Assembly (NCBI RefSeq): GCF_036894955.1
Contig: NZ_CP145905.1
Span: forward strand, 5,851,001 to 5,915,000
Direction: 5' to 3'
DNA from: Paenibacillus sp. KS-LC4
GTDB taxonomy: Bacteria; Bacillota; Bacilli; Paenibacillales; Paenibacillaceae
Length of the DNA stretch: 64,000 bases
The notes under the pieces were generated by a model. That model saw nothing but the letters and a program-made list of their open reading frames with translations, made no database searches and was not told the origin of the DNA. Within the stretch, counting starts at the first letter, position 1. Every line of letters begins with the position of its first letter. This document shows positions 16,747-25,402 of the stretch, one piece after another. A program made the position numbers and the translations under genes.

Positions 16747-16963
16747 TAACCTGCCTGTCTATTAAATGACTGGCGGAGCAGGCAACCGAGGCTTCCTTGT
16801 CCGCTAGGCTTTAAGCTTGACCTCAGTATAGCCCCCGACTATTCGTTATTTATTTGAGCTGTGTAAATGAAAGATTAACTTTTTAGTGGATTTGTTTTAA
16901 CATCCATCGAATTTTTCTATGCTACTTTTGTACATATCCGCTAAACGTAGGAGGCAACCGCCC
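16747..16963. promoter_or_regulatory. Divergent regulatory region between ABC operon and lysR
   Basis: On the minus strand TATACT (16825-16830) is a good -10 box without a good -35 box, as expected for an activator-dependent promoter. The LysR-type protein encoded on the other side probably binds here. No operator can be fixed by eye. Confidence 0.4.
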
Positions 16964-17887
16964 GTGAATTTATTGAAGCTAAAAATTATCGAGCTGCTCG
17001 ACAAGCATAAGAAAATTACCCCCGTTGCCCATGAGCTGGATCTCAAGCAACCAACCATCACCTATCATATGAAAAGCCTAGAGCAGGAAATGGGCGTCAA
17101 GCTGTTCGAGGCACGGGCAGATAAAATGCTGCTGACCGCACCCGGCAAAGCGCTGCTCCATTATGCGGTGCGCATCAATAAGCTGGCGCAGGAGGCCGAG
17201 CGCGTCGTTATGGAATATGGCAGCCTTACCCGCGGTAAGCTCACGATCGGCGCGAGCTACGTACCTGCCACCTATGTGCTGCCGGAGGTGCTGAGCGATT
17301 TTTCCAAGCATCATCCGGGCATTGAAATTTCCGTTCTGGTGAAGCCTGCACCTATTATTAAAGAAAAGCTATGGAACCACGACATTCATCTCGGTCTTAT
17401 CTCCTCAGAGCCTTTCGAACAGCCGTCCCTATTCACCAAGCGCCTTTGCGAGGACGAACTGGTCGTTATTTTTTCCCCTGAGCATCATCTGGCTGCTTAT
17501 GAAGCACTTAATCCGGGTCTCATTGCAACAGCAAACTTTGTGCTGCATGGCGAGCAGTCCAGTACACGGGAAATGACAACGAGGTGGCTGGATAATCACC
17601 GCATTGCTCTCATTGGGCCGATTGAGCTCGATTCAATTGAAGCAATTAAGCAGACGGTGCAGCAAGGCGGGCATATTGCTTTTATATCAGAGCTTTCCGT
17701 GCAGGAGGAGGTTAGAAAAGGGCAGCTGCTCATGCGCAAAATTCCGAATACCCGCTTTCAGCGATCGATTTATTGCTGCTATAACAAGGATCGCTATGAC
17801 TCCAAGCTAACCGAACAATTTATGGATACCCTCCAAAGAAGCTTCAAAAATTCTCTGACCCCATCCAATAATTATTGGAATAATTAA
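16964..17887 (+). CDS. LysR-family transcriptional regulator
   Basis: I place the start at GTG 16964 because AGGAGG lies 9 bases upstream; the frame is open back to ATG 16919, but that start has no such site. The 307-residue product has a winged-helix domain (residues 1-60: LELLDKHKKITPVAHEL-type region, QPTITYHMKSLEQEMGVKLFE) and a periplasmic-binding-like effector domain (GKLTIGASYVPATYVLPEVL, ELVVIFSPEHHLA, GHIAFISELSVQEEV). The recognition helix reads QPTITYHMKSLE where SQPAVS-type motifs are usual. It most likely controls the divergent importer operon. Family members often sense the transported compound or a related metabolite. Confidence 0.9.
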   Translation: MNLLKLKIIELLDKHKKITPVAHELDLKQPTITYHMKSLEQEMGVKLFEARADKMLLTAPGKALLHYAVRINKLAQEAERVVMEYGSLTRGKLTIGASYVPATYVLPEVLSDFSKHHPGIEISVLVKPAPIIKEKLWNHDIHLGLISSEPFEQPSLFTKRLCEDELVVIFSPEHHLAAYEALNPGLIATANFVLHGEQSSTREMTTRWLDNHRIALIGPIELDSIEAIKQTVQQGGHIAFISELSVQEEVRKGQLLMRKIPNTRFQRSIYCCYNKDRYDSKLTEQFMDTLQRSFKNSLTPSNNYWNN

Positions 17888-17974
17888 CATAATCCATCTC
17901 CCTTTATGATTCTTTACGAACAATAGCTCCCTAAAGTAGAGCTTGTACTTCCATTATGAAGAGGAGCTGAGATA

Positions 17975-18838
17975 ATGAAACATTGGTTAACGAAAGCAGG
18001 CACGATGGTATTAAGCGCGACACTGCTGCTGTCGGCGTTCCAAGCGCCCGAGACGGTACAGGCAAAAGCACAGGAAGCGAATATGGTCCCAACCTACGAG
18101 GTCAAGCTGCTGCTCGATTCCACACAAGTGTTAAACAGCAATTCAACGCTAACCTCCGCGGTAAGCTCCCAATTTAATCTGACTACCTCGAGACAAACCA
18201 ATGTGGAATACTTCGATACCAATAGCCTTGGTCTTGATGATGCCGGCTGGAATGCGCGTTTTCGCAAAAAAGAAGATAAAAATAACTACGAGCTCACGTA
18301 CAAAAAACGTTATCCCGTACAAAATGGCAATATTGATGCAGCGCTAACACTCGCCAACTCAGAAGGCTTCGACATTACGGATGATAATTACAAGGCGGAG
18401 ATTGATTGGGGCTACAGCAAGCAGACACTCAGCTTGTCAGTAGATAAAAAGGTAACAAAATCCTTGAACGGCGCACTCGGACTGCCTTCAGAATCCGCAG
18501 CCCGTCAAATGCTGCTCGACGAGCTGCCAGGCAAGCTGAAAAACTGGGGTACTAGCAATTGGGGCAAAACGCAGCTGCAAAACTCGCGCGCTTACGGCCC
18601 TGTCCTCGCAACGAAGCACACAGGCACTTGGAATGGCCTTGAGGTAGATGTTGAAATCTGGCCGATTCGCAATGCTGCGGGTACAGGTGTAGAGAATATC
18701 GTGGAAATATCCTTCAAAACAGATGAATACAGTATCGCGAATACGAAGCGGACTGCGCTAATCAACAGCTTAAATAGCCTAGGCTGGCTCGTGCCAGCAG
18801 ATGGGCTGAAAACACAGCTCGTCATGGAACGTTATTAA
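17975..18838 (+). CDS. Secreted CYTH-like domain protein
   Basis: A 287-residue protein with a Sec signal peptide of about 30 residues (MKHWLTKAG, then a hydrophobic run ending before VQAKA). The mature part begins TYEVKLLLDS and continues NVEYFDTNSLGLDDAGWNARFRKKED, then NYELTYKKRY. The alternation of charged residues on strands and the 'yfDt..l.L...g...R.R' pattern is that of CYTH / triphosphate tunnel enzymes. The classical ExExK start is reduced to EVK. CYTH enzymes are normally cytosolic, so export is odd. It is monocistronic and has its own terminator. Family assignment is from pattern alone. Confidence 0.7.
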   Translation: MKHWLTKAGTMVLSATLLLSAFQAPETVQAKAQEANMVPTYEVKLLLDSTQVLNSNSTLTSAVSSQFNLTTSRQTNVEYFDTNSLGLDDAGWNARFRKKEDKNNYELTYKKRYPVQNGNIDAALTLANSEGFDITDDNYKAEIDWGYSKQTLSLSVDKKVTKSLNGALGLPSESAARQMLLDELPGKLKNWGTSNWGKTQLQNSRAYGPVLATKHTGTWNGLEVDVEIWPIRNAAGTGVENIVEISFKTDEYSIANTKRTALINSLNSLGWLVPADGLKTQLVMERY

Positions 18839-18860
18839 TCAACCAGGTTATTAAGAAGCA

Positions 18861-18907
18861 GAAGACCGCATAGCCACCTGTCGAAACAGGTCGGTTATGC
18901 GGTCTTC
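18861..18907. terminator. Bidirectional terminator between the CYTH-like gene and rnjA
   Basis: GAAGACCGCATA (18861-18872) pairs perfectly with TATGCGGTCTTC (18896-18907), with an inner ACCTG/CAGGT stem. It serves the plus-strand gene and probably the minus-strand rnjA as well. Confidence 0.85.
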
Positions 18908-18972
18908 TTGTTCATGAATCTATTCAATGATCGGCTCACTAAGTAAAGTGAAGTGGACTGGTTAGGTGCCGA

Positions 18973-20649
18973 TTAAACTTCCATGATGATCGGAAGAATC
19001 ATCGGCTTTCTTTTCGTTTGCTCATATAAGAATCGTCCGAGCGCGTCTTTTACATTAGATTTTAGCGTCGTCCATTGATTGACGTTGTCGCTAATTGATT
19101 TAGTAATGGTGCGGGATACAATGCGGCCTGCTTCGTCGAGCAGACCTTCCGATTCACGTACATAGACGAAACCGCGCGAAATAATATCCGGACCTGATTT
19201 GATCGTTTTATCCTGCTTGCTGATTGTTACTACGACAACGAGAATGCCATCCTGCGACAAATGCTTGCGATCGCGCAATACAATATTGCCGACATCGCCA
19301 ATGCCCAGGCCGTCGATATACGTATTGCCGGACGAAACCTTACCCGCTTTGCGCGCTTGGCCATTCGCAATTTCGACCACCTCGCCATTATCGACAAGGA
19401 AAATATTTTCCTTCGCGACGCCTACTGCTTCAGCAAGCTTCTTGTGGTGAAGCTGCATCCGGTATTCACCGTGAATCGGAATGAAATATTTTGGAGCCAT
19501 TAGATGAAGCATCAGCTTCAGCTCTTCTTGGCTGGCATGGCCGGATACGTGCATGCCTGTAGCAGCGCCCTGACCATAGATGACGTTCGCGCCAAGGCGG
19601 AACAGCTCATCTACTGTACGGCCAATGCTCCGCTCGTTGCCTGGAATCGGCGTTGCGGAAATAATAACCGTATCTCCCTCCAGAATTTCAATCTGGCGGT
19701 GGTTGGAACGCGCCATACGCGTAAGCGCCGACATTGGCTCGCCTTGGCTGCCCGTGCACAAAATAACGACCTGATTGTCAGCATAACGGTTTACTTCATT
19801 CGTTTCAATGAGCATTCCATCCGGAATATTCAAATAGCCAAGCTCAGAAGCAATCGTAATCATATTGACCATGCTGCGGCCAATAATCGCCAGCTTGCGG
19901 TTCGTTGCGACACCCGCGTCGATAACCTGCTGCAAGCGGTATACGTTCGAGGCGAACGTCGATACGATAACGCGGCGCTCTGCTTTGCGGAAAGCGTCTA
20001 TGAAGTTCGCTCCGACATTTCTTTCTGAAGGCGTGAAGCCTGGACGCTCTGCATTTGTGCTCTCCGATAGAAGAGCCAATACGCCTTTGCGGCCAATCTC
20101 AGCCATGCGGTGAAGATCAGCATGGTGGTCGTTAACCGGCGTCTGATCAAACTTGAAGTCGCCTGTGTGTACGACGACACCTTCAGGCGTATCCAGTACA
20201 ACACCGAGGGAATCCGGAATACTGTGGTTTGTACGGAAGAAGCTTGCAGTCATTGTTCCGAATTTCAACTCGGATTCTGCATGAATCAAATGTCTTTCCG
20301 TTGCGCCAAGCAGGCCGGCTTCCTTCAGCTTGCCTTCGATCAGTCCCATTGTCAGACGACTTGCGTAGACAGGCAGGCTAAGCTGCTTCAAAATATAAGG
20401 TAATCCACCGATGTGGTCTTCATGGCCGTGCGTAATGAGCAGCGCTCTGACCTTGTCCTTGTTCTCGATTAAATAAGAAATGTCCGGCACGATAATATCA
20501 ATGCCCAGCAGCTCTTCATCGGGAAACTTGGAACCGCAATCAATGACAATAATATCGTTAGCGTATTGTACTGCGTACATATTTTTCCCAATTTCACCTA
20601 CGCCGCCCAAGGCAAAAATGGATAGTTTGTTTTCTGTTCTGTTATTCAA
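18973..20649 (-). CDS. rnjA: Ribonuclease J1
   Basis: A 558-residue metallo-beta-lactamase/beta-CASP ribonuclease. ALGGVGEIGKNMY at the start, HGHEDH at 74-79, HTGDFKFD, the beta-CASP segment VSTFASNVYRLQQV, GSQGEPMSAL and the C-terminal HGEYRMQ and KRKPMILPIIMEV are all characteristic of RNase J1. It performs 5'-to-3' exonucleolytic and endonucleolytic mRNA decay and 16S rRNA maturation in the cytoplasm. Length equals the family norm (555 in B. subtilis). It follows a membrane-protein gene and hisC on the same strand, with a 126-base leader of its own. Confidence 0.97.
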   Translation of the reverse strand: MNNRTENKLSIFALGGVGEIGKNMYAVQYANDIIVIDCGSKFPDEELLGIDIIVPDISYLIENKDKVRALLITHGHEDHIGGLPYILKQLSLPVYASRLTMGLIEGKLKEAGLLGATERHLIHAESELKFGTMTASFFRTNHSIPDSLGVVLDTPEGVVVHTGDFKFDQTPVNDHHADLHRMAEIGRKGVLALLSESTNAERPGFTPSERNVGANFIDAFRKAERRVIVSTFASNVYRLQQVIDAGVATNRKLAIIGRSMVNMITIASELGYLNIPDGMLIETNEVNRYADNQVVILCTGSQGEPMSALTRMARSNHRQIEILEGDTVIISATPIPGNERSIGRTVDELFRLGANVIYGQGAATGMHVSGHASQEELKLMLHLMAPKYFIPIHGEYRMQLHHKKLAEAVGVAKENIFLVDNGEVVEIANGQARKAGKVSSGNTYIDGLGIGDVGNIVLRDRKHLSQDGILVVVVTISKQDKTIKSGPDIISRGFVYVRESEGLLDEAGRIVSRTITKSISDNVNQWTTLKSNVKDALGRFLYEQTKRKPMILPIIMEV

Positions 20650-20775
20650 AATAATCCTCCTATTTTATAAGACTGACGACGATTAATATACCTCAAACTA
20701 AAAAGATCCGAACCAGTCACTTGTCACCATTATAGCACGAAAATTTAATAAAAAGGAAATAGGCTTATTCACCTG

Positions 20776-21198
20776 TTATTCCTTGTTCATTCGACCCAAA
20801 ATGTAAAGCAAGCCTTTAACAACAATCCCCATGAAAGCCGATGCCGCTACCGAGCATAAATTCAGCCCGTGAATATAAACAACGAGCAGGCCTCCCGAAG
20901 TCACTTCATCGGATAAAGGGAACAACAGCCCAAGCCCATACGATAAAATGACCGTCAGGGGTACCCAAAGCACCGGAATAAATAGCGGAAAATACCAATA
21001 GTATCCGCCAAAGCTTCGAACGATAACTATCGTATAAAGCACGCCAAGCAGGACCAGCAAAGTGAATACACCATTCAAAATCGTCACGCTGTAAGCCGTC
21101 GCATAATACAAAGTATTGCCGATTAACGAGAAAATTAAGCTAAGCAGCGCAACCCTCCGCATAGCAAAACCGAACGACGAACGATTTCCCTCGCGCAT
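20776..21198 (-). CDS. Hypothetical membrane protein, four helices
   Basis: A 140-residue hydrophobic protein with about four membrane segments (residues 13-35, 39-60, 67-88 and 100-125) and a short basic N-terminus MREGNRSS. I do not recognise a family. Its ATG overlaps the hisC stop by one base (TAATG), so it is translationally coupled to hisC. Nothing in the sequence suggests an enzymatic role. Confidence 0.75.
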   Translation of the reverse strand: MREGNRSSFGFAMRRVALLSLIFSLIGNTLYYATAYSVTILNGVFTLLVLLGVLYTIVIVRSFGGYYWYFPLFIPVLWVPLTVILSYGLGLLFPLSDEVTSGGLLVVYIHGLNLCSVAASAFMGIVVKGLLYILGRMNKE

Positions 21199-22262
21199 TA
21201 CGGCATTACAATGTCAGCGATTACGTTAAGAAATACGTCCATTTCCTCATCCGTACCAATACTTACCCGCAAATACTGATCAATGCGAGGCTGCTTGAAA
21301 TATCGAACGAGTACGCCCTGCTCGCGCAGCTTGCCAAAAATCGTTTCCGCCGCTTGGTCAGGGTGGGAAATAAACAGGAAATTGGCTGTGGAATCGGTCA
21401 CGACAAAGCCGAGTTCCCGCAGACGCACAGCCGTCTGTTCTCTAGTCTCATTCACTTTAACCGTAATCTCCTGGAAATACTCCTCATCTTCTATAGCCGC
21501 AACAGCACCCGCAAGCGCTAAACGGTCAATCGTATAGGAGTTGAACGAATTTTTCACACGGTTAAGACCTTCGATAAGCTCCTCGCTGCCAATAGCCCAG
21601 CCTACCCGCAAGCCAGCCAGCGAACGCGACTTTGAAAGCGTCTGAATAACGAGCACGTTCGGATAATCGGCAACTAGCTTAACAGCCGATTCGCCGCCGA
21701 AATCAATATAGGCCTCGTCAATGATCACCACTTGATCGCGGTTATGCTCAAGAATCGAGCGGAACTCATCAACCGGAACAAGCATCGCCGTCGGAGCATT
21801 CGGATTAGGAATGACAATGCCGCCATTTTCACGTGAATGAAATTGCTCCAGAGGTATACGGAACTGCTCATCCAGTGGAATTAAATCCGCCTGCAACCCG
21901 TAAAAATCGGCATATACTTTGTAGAAGCTGTATGTAATATCAGCAAACAGCACCGGCTTAGCAGGATCGAAAAACGCCGCGAAAGCGAACGCCAGCACCT
22001 CATCAGAGCCATTGCCCACAAACACCTGATTCGGGGTAACGTCAAAATAAGAGGCCAGCGACTGCACAAGCGCCCCGCCCGTAGGATCAGGGTATAAGCG
22101 CAAATCCTCATTTGCCGCCGCTTGGATCGCCTCGATCACCTTCGGAGAAGGCGGATAAGGGTTTTCATTTGTGTTGAGCTTAATATATTGCTTGTCCTTT
22201 GGCTGCTCGCCCGGCACATAAGGCACTAACGATGCCGCAAGTGGGCTCCAGAACTTACTCAT
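21198..22262 (-). CDS. hisC: Histidinol-phosphate aminotransferase
   Basis: A 354-residue PLP enzyme of the class-I/II aminotransferase fold. It shows LNTNENPYPPSPKV at the substrate entrance, GNGSDEVL for phosphate binding, DEAYIDF, and the PLP lysine Lys211 in TLSKSRSLAGLRVGW. It converts imidazole-acetol phosphate to histidinol phosphate in histidine synthesis and may also serve aromatic amino acids. It stands apart from any his operon, which is common for this gene in Paenibacillus. The downstream membrane-protein gene is coupled to it. Confidence 0.95.
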   Translation of the reverse strand: MSKFWSPLAASLVPYVPGEQPKDKQYIKLNTNENPYPPSPKVIEAIQAAANEDLRLYPDPTGGALVQSLASYFDVTPNQVFVGNGSDEVLAFAFAAFFDPAKPVLFADITYSFYKVYADFYGLQADLIPLDEQFRIPLEQFHSRENGGIVIPNPNAPTAMLVPVDEFRSILEHNRDQVVIIDEAYIDFGGESAVKLVADYPNVLVIQTLSKSRSLAGLRVGWAIGSEELIEGLNRVKNSFNSYTIDRLALAGAVAAIEDEEYFQEITVKVNETREQTAVRLRELGFVVTDSTANFLFISHPDQAAETIFGKLREQGVLVRYFKQPRIDQYLRVSIGTDEEMDVFLNVIADIVMP

Positions 22263-22358
22263 GAGTCAAGCTCCCTTCCTTCGATTAACGGCCCTTGCCG
22301 TTTGTCCGTTTTATTCATCCTCATTCAGCATAAAACATTTTGATGCCGAATGCATCCA

Positions 22359-23027
22359 CTAATTTGCGATTAGACCAATGACTAAAAATGGCAATACAAG
22401 AATCATTATAAGTGCGAATGTGGCGAACGTAATAATCAATGAAACGCCGAGTGCGCGCCAAGCCGAAAACTGGTGAGCTTCACCCACCGCATGCAGCATA
22501 ATAATGGACATCCAGATGGTCAAGCCAATTTTGATAATGGCTAGCAGCCATTGAAGAGCAGTCAGTAGGCCACCTGGAAGGTTAAGCGCCGAGGCGAGTC
22601 CACTCGCATACATAGCTGGTGAATCGGTAAAGGCACCTTTTCCGAACAGCAGCAGCTTCGGAATCCAAAGCAGCCCAATTAATACAGAAGGCGCCAAAAC
22701 ACCCCGAGCAAAGGCAATGTACAATTGCTGCCTGCTGGCAGTGCCGCCGAACCACGAGCCCACCCATTTATACAATACACTAGATAAAAATAAACCACCT
22801 ATCCCGAGCGCACCGCCAGCTACAATCGCCAGCAGCAATATAATACCTAAGTATAGGTAGTGTCCCCATGCAAACTCAGCACCAGTATCCAATATTTGAA
22901 ACAATCCGCTAAATGAGGCAATCACGACAAGCGGCCAAAATGGCGCCGGGTGATTGAGAAAATGCCTAATCGTCTGACGAGGATGAACCCACACTCGAAG
23001 CCAATATGTCCAATTTCCCTGCTGCAT
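22359..23027 (-). CDS. Yip1-domain membrane protein
   Basis: The start is ATG 23027 with AGGGAG 7 bases upstream; the open frame extends to 23126 but would overlap the acetyltransferase gene. The 222-residue product starts MQQGNWTYWLRVWVHPRQTI, the typical head of bacterial YIP1 proteins. Five or six membrane helices follow, including GIGGLFLSSVLYKWVGSWFGG, the glycine-rich core of the family. The function in bacteria is unknown. It lies 20 bases after the acetyltransferase stop and probably shares its transcript. Confidence 0.85.
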   Translation of the reverse strand: MQQGNWTYWLRVWVHPRQTIRHFLNHPAPFWPLVVIASFSGLFQILDTGAEFAWGHYLYLGIILLLAIVAGGALGIGGLFLSSVLYKWVGSWFGGTASRQQLYIAFARGVLAPSVLIGLLWIPKLLLFGKGAFTDSPAMYASGLASALNLPGGLLTALQWLLAIIKIGLTIWMSIIMLHAVGEAHQFSAWRALGVSLIITFATFALIMILVLPFLVIGLIAN

Positions 23028-23047
23028 CTGATCTCTCCCTTCGTCCT

Positions 23048-23554
23048 TTATCCAACCCGCAGTCCCATAATGACCAAATCCCGCTCTACCCCATCCAGCT
23101 CGGCCACCTTGGGCATATATGCCCATTGCTCAAAACCGAACTTGCCAAGCAGTCCAAGGCTAGGAGCATTGTGGGCAAAAATAAAGCCGAGCAGCGTTCG
23201 AATATGCAACGCCGGACATGCCTCAAGCGCATGCTGGAGCAGCATGCTTCCCAAACCGCGCGCACGATGCGGCTCCGCTATATAGATACTGATTTCAGCC
23301 GTTGCCTGATAGGCTGGACGTCCATAAAAGGACTGAAAGCTGAACCAAGCCAGCAGCTCTCCATCCTCTTCCACTACCCAGAGCGGCCTAGTATCCGGCG
23401 CATGCTCGTCAAACCAGGCCTGCTTAGCTTCCACCGTTGACGGCTCCAAATCCGCTGTCACCTGACGCGATGCAACCGTTGAATTATATATAGCTACAAT
23501 GCCGGGCAAATCCTCCTGCACGGCATCGCGAATACGATACGTTTCCTCTGCCAT
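23048..23554 (-). CDS. GNAT N-acetyltransferase (phosphinothricin/methionine-sulfone type)
   Basis: A 168-residue acetyltransferase. The head YRIRDAVQEDLPGIVAIYN and the coenzyme A loop EPHRARGLGSMLLQHALE, together with AEISIYI, match the Pat/YncA/MnaT branch that acetylates phosphinothricin or methionine derivatives. AAGGAGA precedes the ATG. It is cytosolic and probably a detoxification enzyme. The substrate is not readable from the sequence. Confidence 0.9.
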   Translation of the reverse strand: MAEETYRIRDAVQEDLPGIVAIYNSTVASRQVTADLEPSTVEAKQAWFDEHAPDTRPLWVVEEDGELLAWFSFQSFYGRPAYQATAEISIYIAEPHRARGLGSMLLQHALEACPALHIRTLLGFIFAHNAPSLGLLGKFGFEQWAYMPKVAELDGVERDLVIMGLRVG

Positions 23555-23635
23555 AAACCGCTCTCCTTAGGATCTGCGAGAAAATGAGCAGTACATTATT
23601 TCGTCGCAGTCTCTTAGCTTTATAATATCAACAGT

Positions 23636-25228
23636 TTAACACAATACGCGCAGCACATCGTCGATTTTTCTATGATGGGACAGCACGCCATAATTCATCC
23701 ACGACAAAAAATCGACCTCATACACGCTGCCATTTCGCACAGCGGGCAGCGACCGCCAGAGCGGCGATTGCAACAGCTCAATCTGCTCACCTGCAATCTT
23801 ATCAATGGTAATAAACAGATGATCGGCGTCAAGCAGCGCCAGTTCCTCCATTGACAGCTCGATAAACCGCAGACCTTTAGCCAGCTTTTCTACAAACGAA
23901 TGCTGGGTGAGACCTAAATCGCGATACAGCACAGAGCCAGTGTAGCCATGGTCCGGCCCGCCATATAATAACACCGAGTTTGCGGACAAGCGCAAGCAGG
24001 CGACCGTCTGTCGCTTCGCCACTCGCAGCAGCTTTGCCTTTGCGGCAGCCGCTTTACGTTCATAGTCAGCAATAACGGGGCTTACTTCCCTAGTCTTACC
24101 TAGTAAATCTGCAATGTTGTGCAGCGTTTTACGCCATTCCTCGCCTCTATAGGAAAGCTGGATGCTAGGTGCAAGACTCGCGAGCTTGCCCATGCCCCAG
24201 CGCTCAATGCCCGTATCCATCAAAATAAATTCCGGTGCAAAGCTAGATAGGGTCGCTTCATTATCGGTAACCACATTAAATTCAGGCACATCATCGAGAC
24301 CAAGATATTCCTGCCGTCCCCAATGATCGTGGCTGAATTGCATAATGGGCTTGATGCCAAGCGCCAGCAAATAATCCTCGATGAAAGGTGCGAAAACCCG
24401 AATATCTTCATGTTGATGGCGGCGATATTGACCCGGTGTAAGGCCGACGGACTGCTTGAAGCGACGGCTAAAATAATATTCATTACTGTAGCCTACGCTT
24501 TGCGCGATGTTGAACAGCCGATCATCCGTGCTTGCCAGCAGCTTCTTCGCCCGCTCCACACGTACGCCATTCAGATAATGCAGCGGAATTTCTCCTGTCA
24601 GCTCCTTGAATAGACGGGAATAGCGCCAGCGCACCATGCCCGCATGGTCGGCAAGCTTGTCTACCGTCAGCTCTTCCCGGTAATTTTGCTGGATGTGCGC
24701 AATGGACAATTCGATTGCCCGCCTCATGCTGCTTTCTGTGCGCTGAGGCAGGTTTTGCTGCATGATGAACAATAGAAGCTGTTGAAACCTGATGTCTTGA
24801 CGGAAAGCCTCCAGCTCATCCTCCGCTTCCCGCTTATCATAGAGCGCTTGCAGCTCACTTATGCAATGAGAGAAAGGCTTGCAGGAAACCTCGCCCAGAC
24901 AAGGAAAGGAAACCAACTTCGGCTCCGCACCGATTCCATCAAAGGCGACAGAGTAGAACGACAGTCCTGCTTCTTCGTCCTCGTATCCGCAGGCTGTCAA
25001 TTCCAGCCTTGTACCCGGGCCAAAAATAAAACAGGCTCCAAGCTCCAGAGTATGCCGCTCGCCATTTACGCTCAGCGTTCCCGTTCCGCCCGTCACTATC
25101 AGGATAATATGTTCATTAACGGTGAGCAGCAGCTGCTCCTGTCCATCCTTGACATTCATATGTTGTATCGCAGTCAGCCTATAAAAAATCGCATGGCGCA
25201 GCTGCGGCTTATTCCCCTCGTCGCTCAC
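23636..25228 (-). CDS. AraC regulator fused to a siderophore-binding domain (Btr-like)
   Basis: A 530-residue protein with three parts. First is a cupin-like N-terminal region (VNEHIILIVTGGTGTLSVNG). Second is an AraC double helix-turn-helix at about 178-268 (LTVDKLADHAGM, SVGYSNEYYFSRRFKQSVGLTPGQYR). Third is a cytosolic Fe-siderophore binding domain from 272 on (LLALGIKPIMQF, EFILMDTGIERWG). Length and order equal those of Btr of Bacillus subtilis, which senses Fe-bacillibactin and activates the feu uptake genes. The start is GTG at 25228 with AGGGGG 8 bases before it. A Fur-like box lies 65 bases upstream. The neighbouring binding-protein gene is the likely target. Confidence 0.92.
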   Translation of the reverse strand: MSDEGNKPQLRHAIFYRLTAIQHMNVKDGQEQLLLTVNEHIILIVTGGTGTLSVNGERHTLELGACFIFGPGTRLELTACGYEDEEAGLSFYSVAFDGIGAEPKLVSFPCLGEVSCKPFSHCISELQALYDKREAEDELEAFRQDIRFQQLLLFIMQQNLPQRTESSMRRAIELSIAHIQQNYREELTVDKLADHAGMVRWRYSRLFKELTGEIPLHYLNGVRVERAKKLLASTDDRLFNIAQSVGYSNEYYFSRRFKQSVGLTPGQYRRHQHEDIRVFAPFIEDYLLALGIKPIMQFSHDHWGRQEYLGLDDVPEFNVVTDNEATLSSFAPEFILMDTGIERWGMGKLASLAPSIQLSYRGEEWRKTLHNIADLLGKTREVSPVIADYERKAAAAKAKLLRVAKRQTVACLRLSANSVLLYGGPDHGYTGSVLYRDLGLTQHSFVEKLAKGLRFIELSMEELALLDADHLFITIDKIAGEQIELLQSPLWRSLPAVRNGSVYEVDFLSWMNYGVLSHHRKIDDVLRVLC

Positions 25229-25292
25229 TTCATATCCCCCTTAGGAAGTCTTGGCAAACAGCAGGCGCTGTGCCTGCACATTCCGAAGTAAA

Positions 25293-25307
25293 TGAGAATG
25301 ATTTTCA
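25293..25307. promoter_or_regulatory. Fur box upstream of the Btr-like gene
   Basis: TGAGAATGATTTTCA differs from the 7-1-7 consensus TGATAATnATTATCA at two positions. It lies 65 bases before the GTG start. Confidence 0.75.
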
Positions 25308-25321
25308 CAACTAGTATAAAT

Positions 25322-25365
25322 GAAAAAGGAAAGCCCATCAATGCGCAGATGGACCTTCCTCTTCA
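25322..25365 (-). terminator. Terminator of the siderophore-binding protein gene
   Basis: CCATC/GATGG with outer AGGAA/TTCCT arms; on the minus strand the stem runs into TTTCCTTTTTC, 37 bases after the stop at 25403. Confidence 0.65.
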
Positions 25366-25402
25366 TTTGTTGAATAGCGCAGCCTGTCAGGGGCGCTCCT
25401 TA

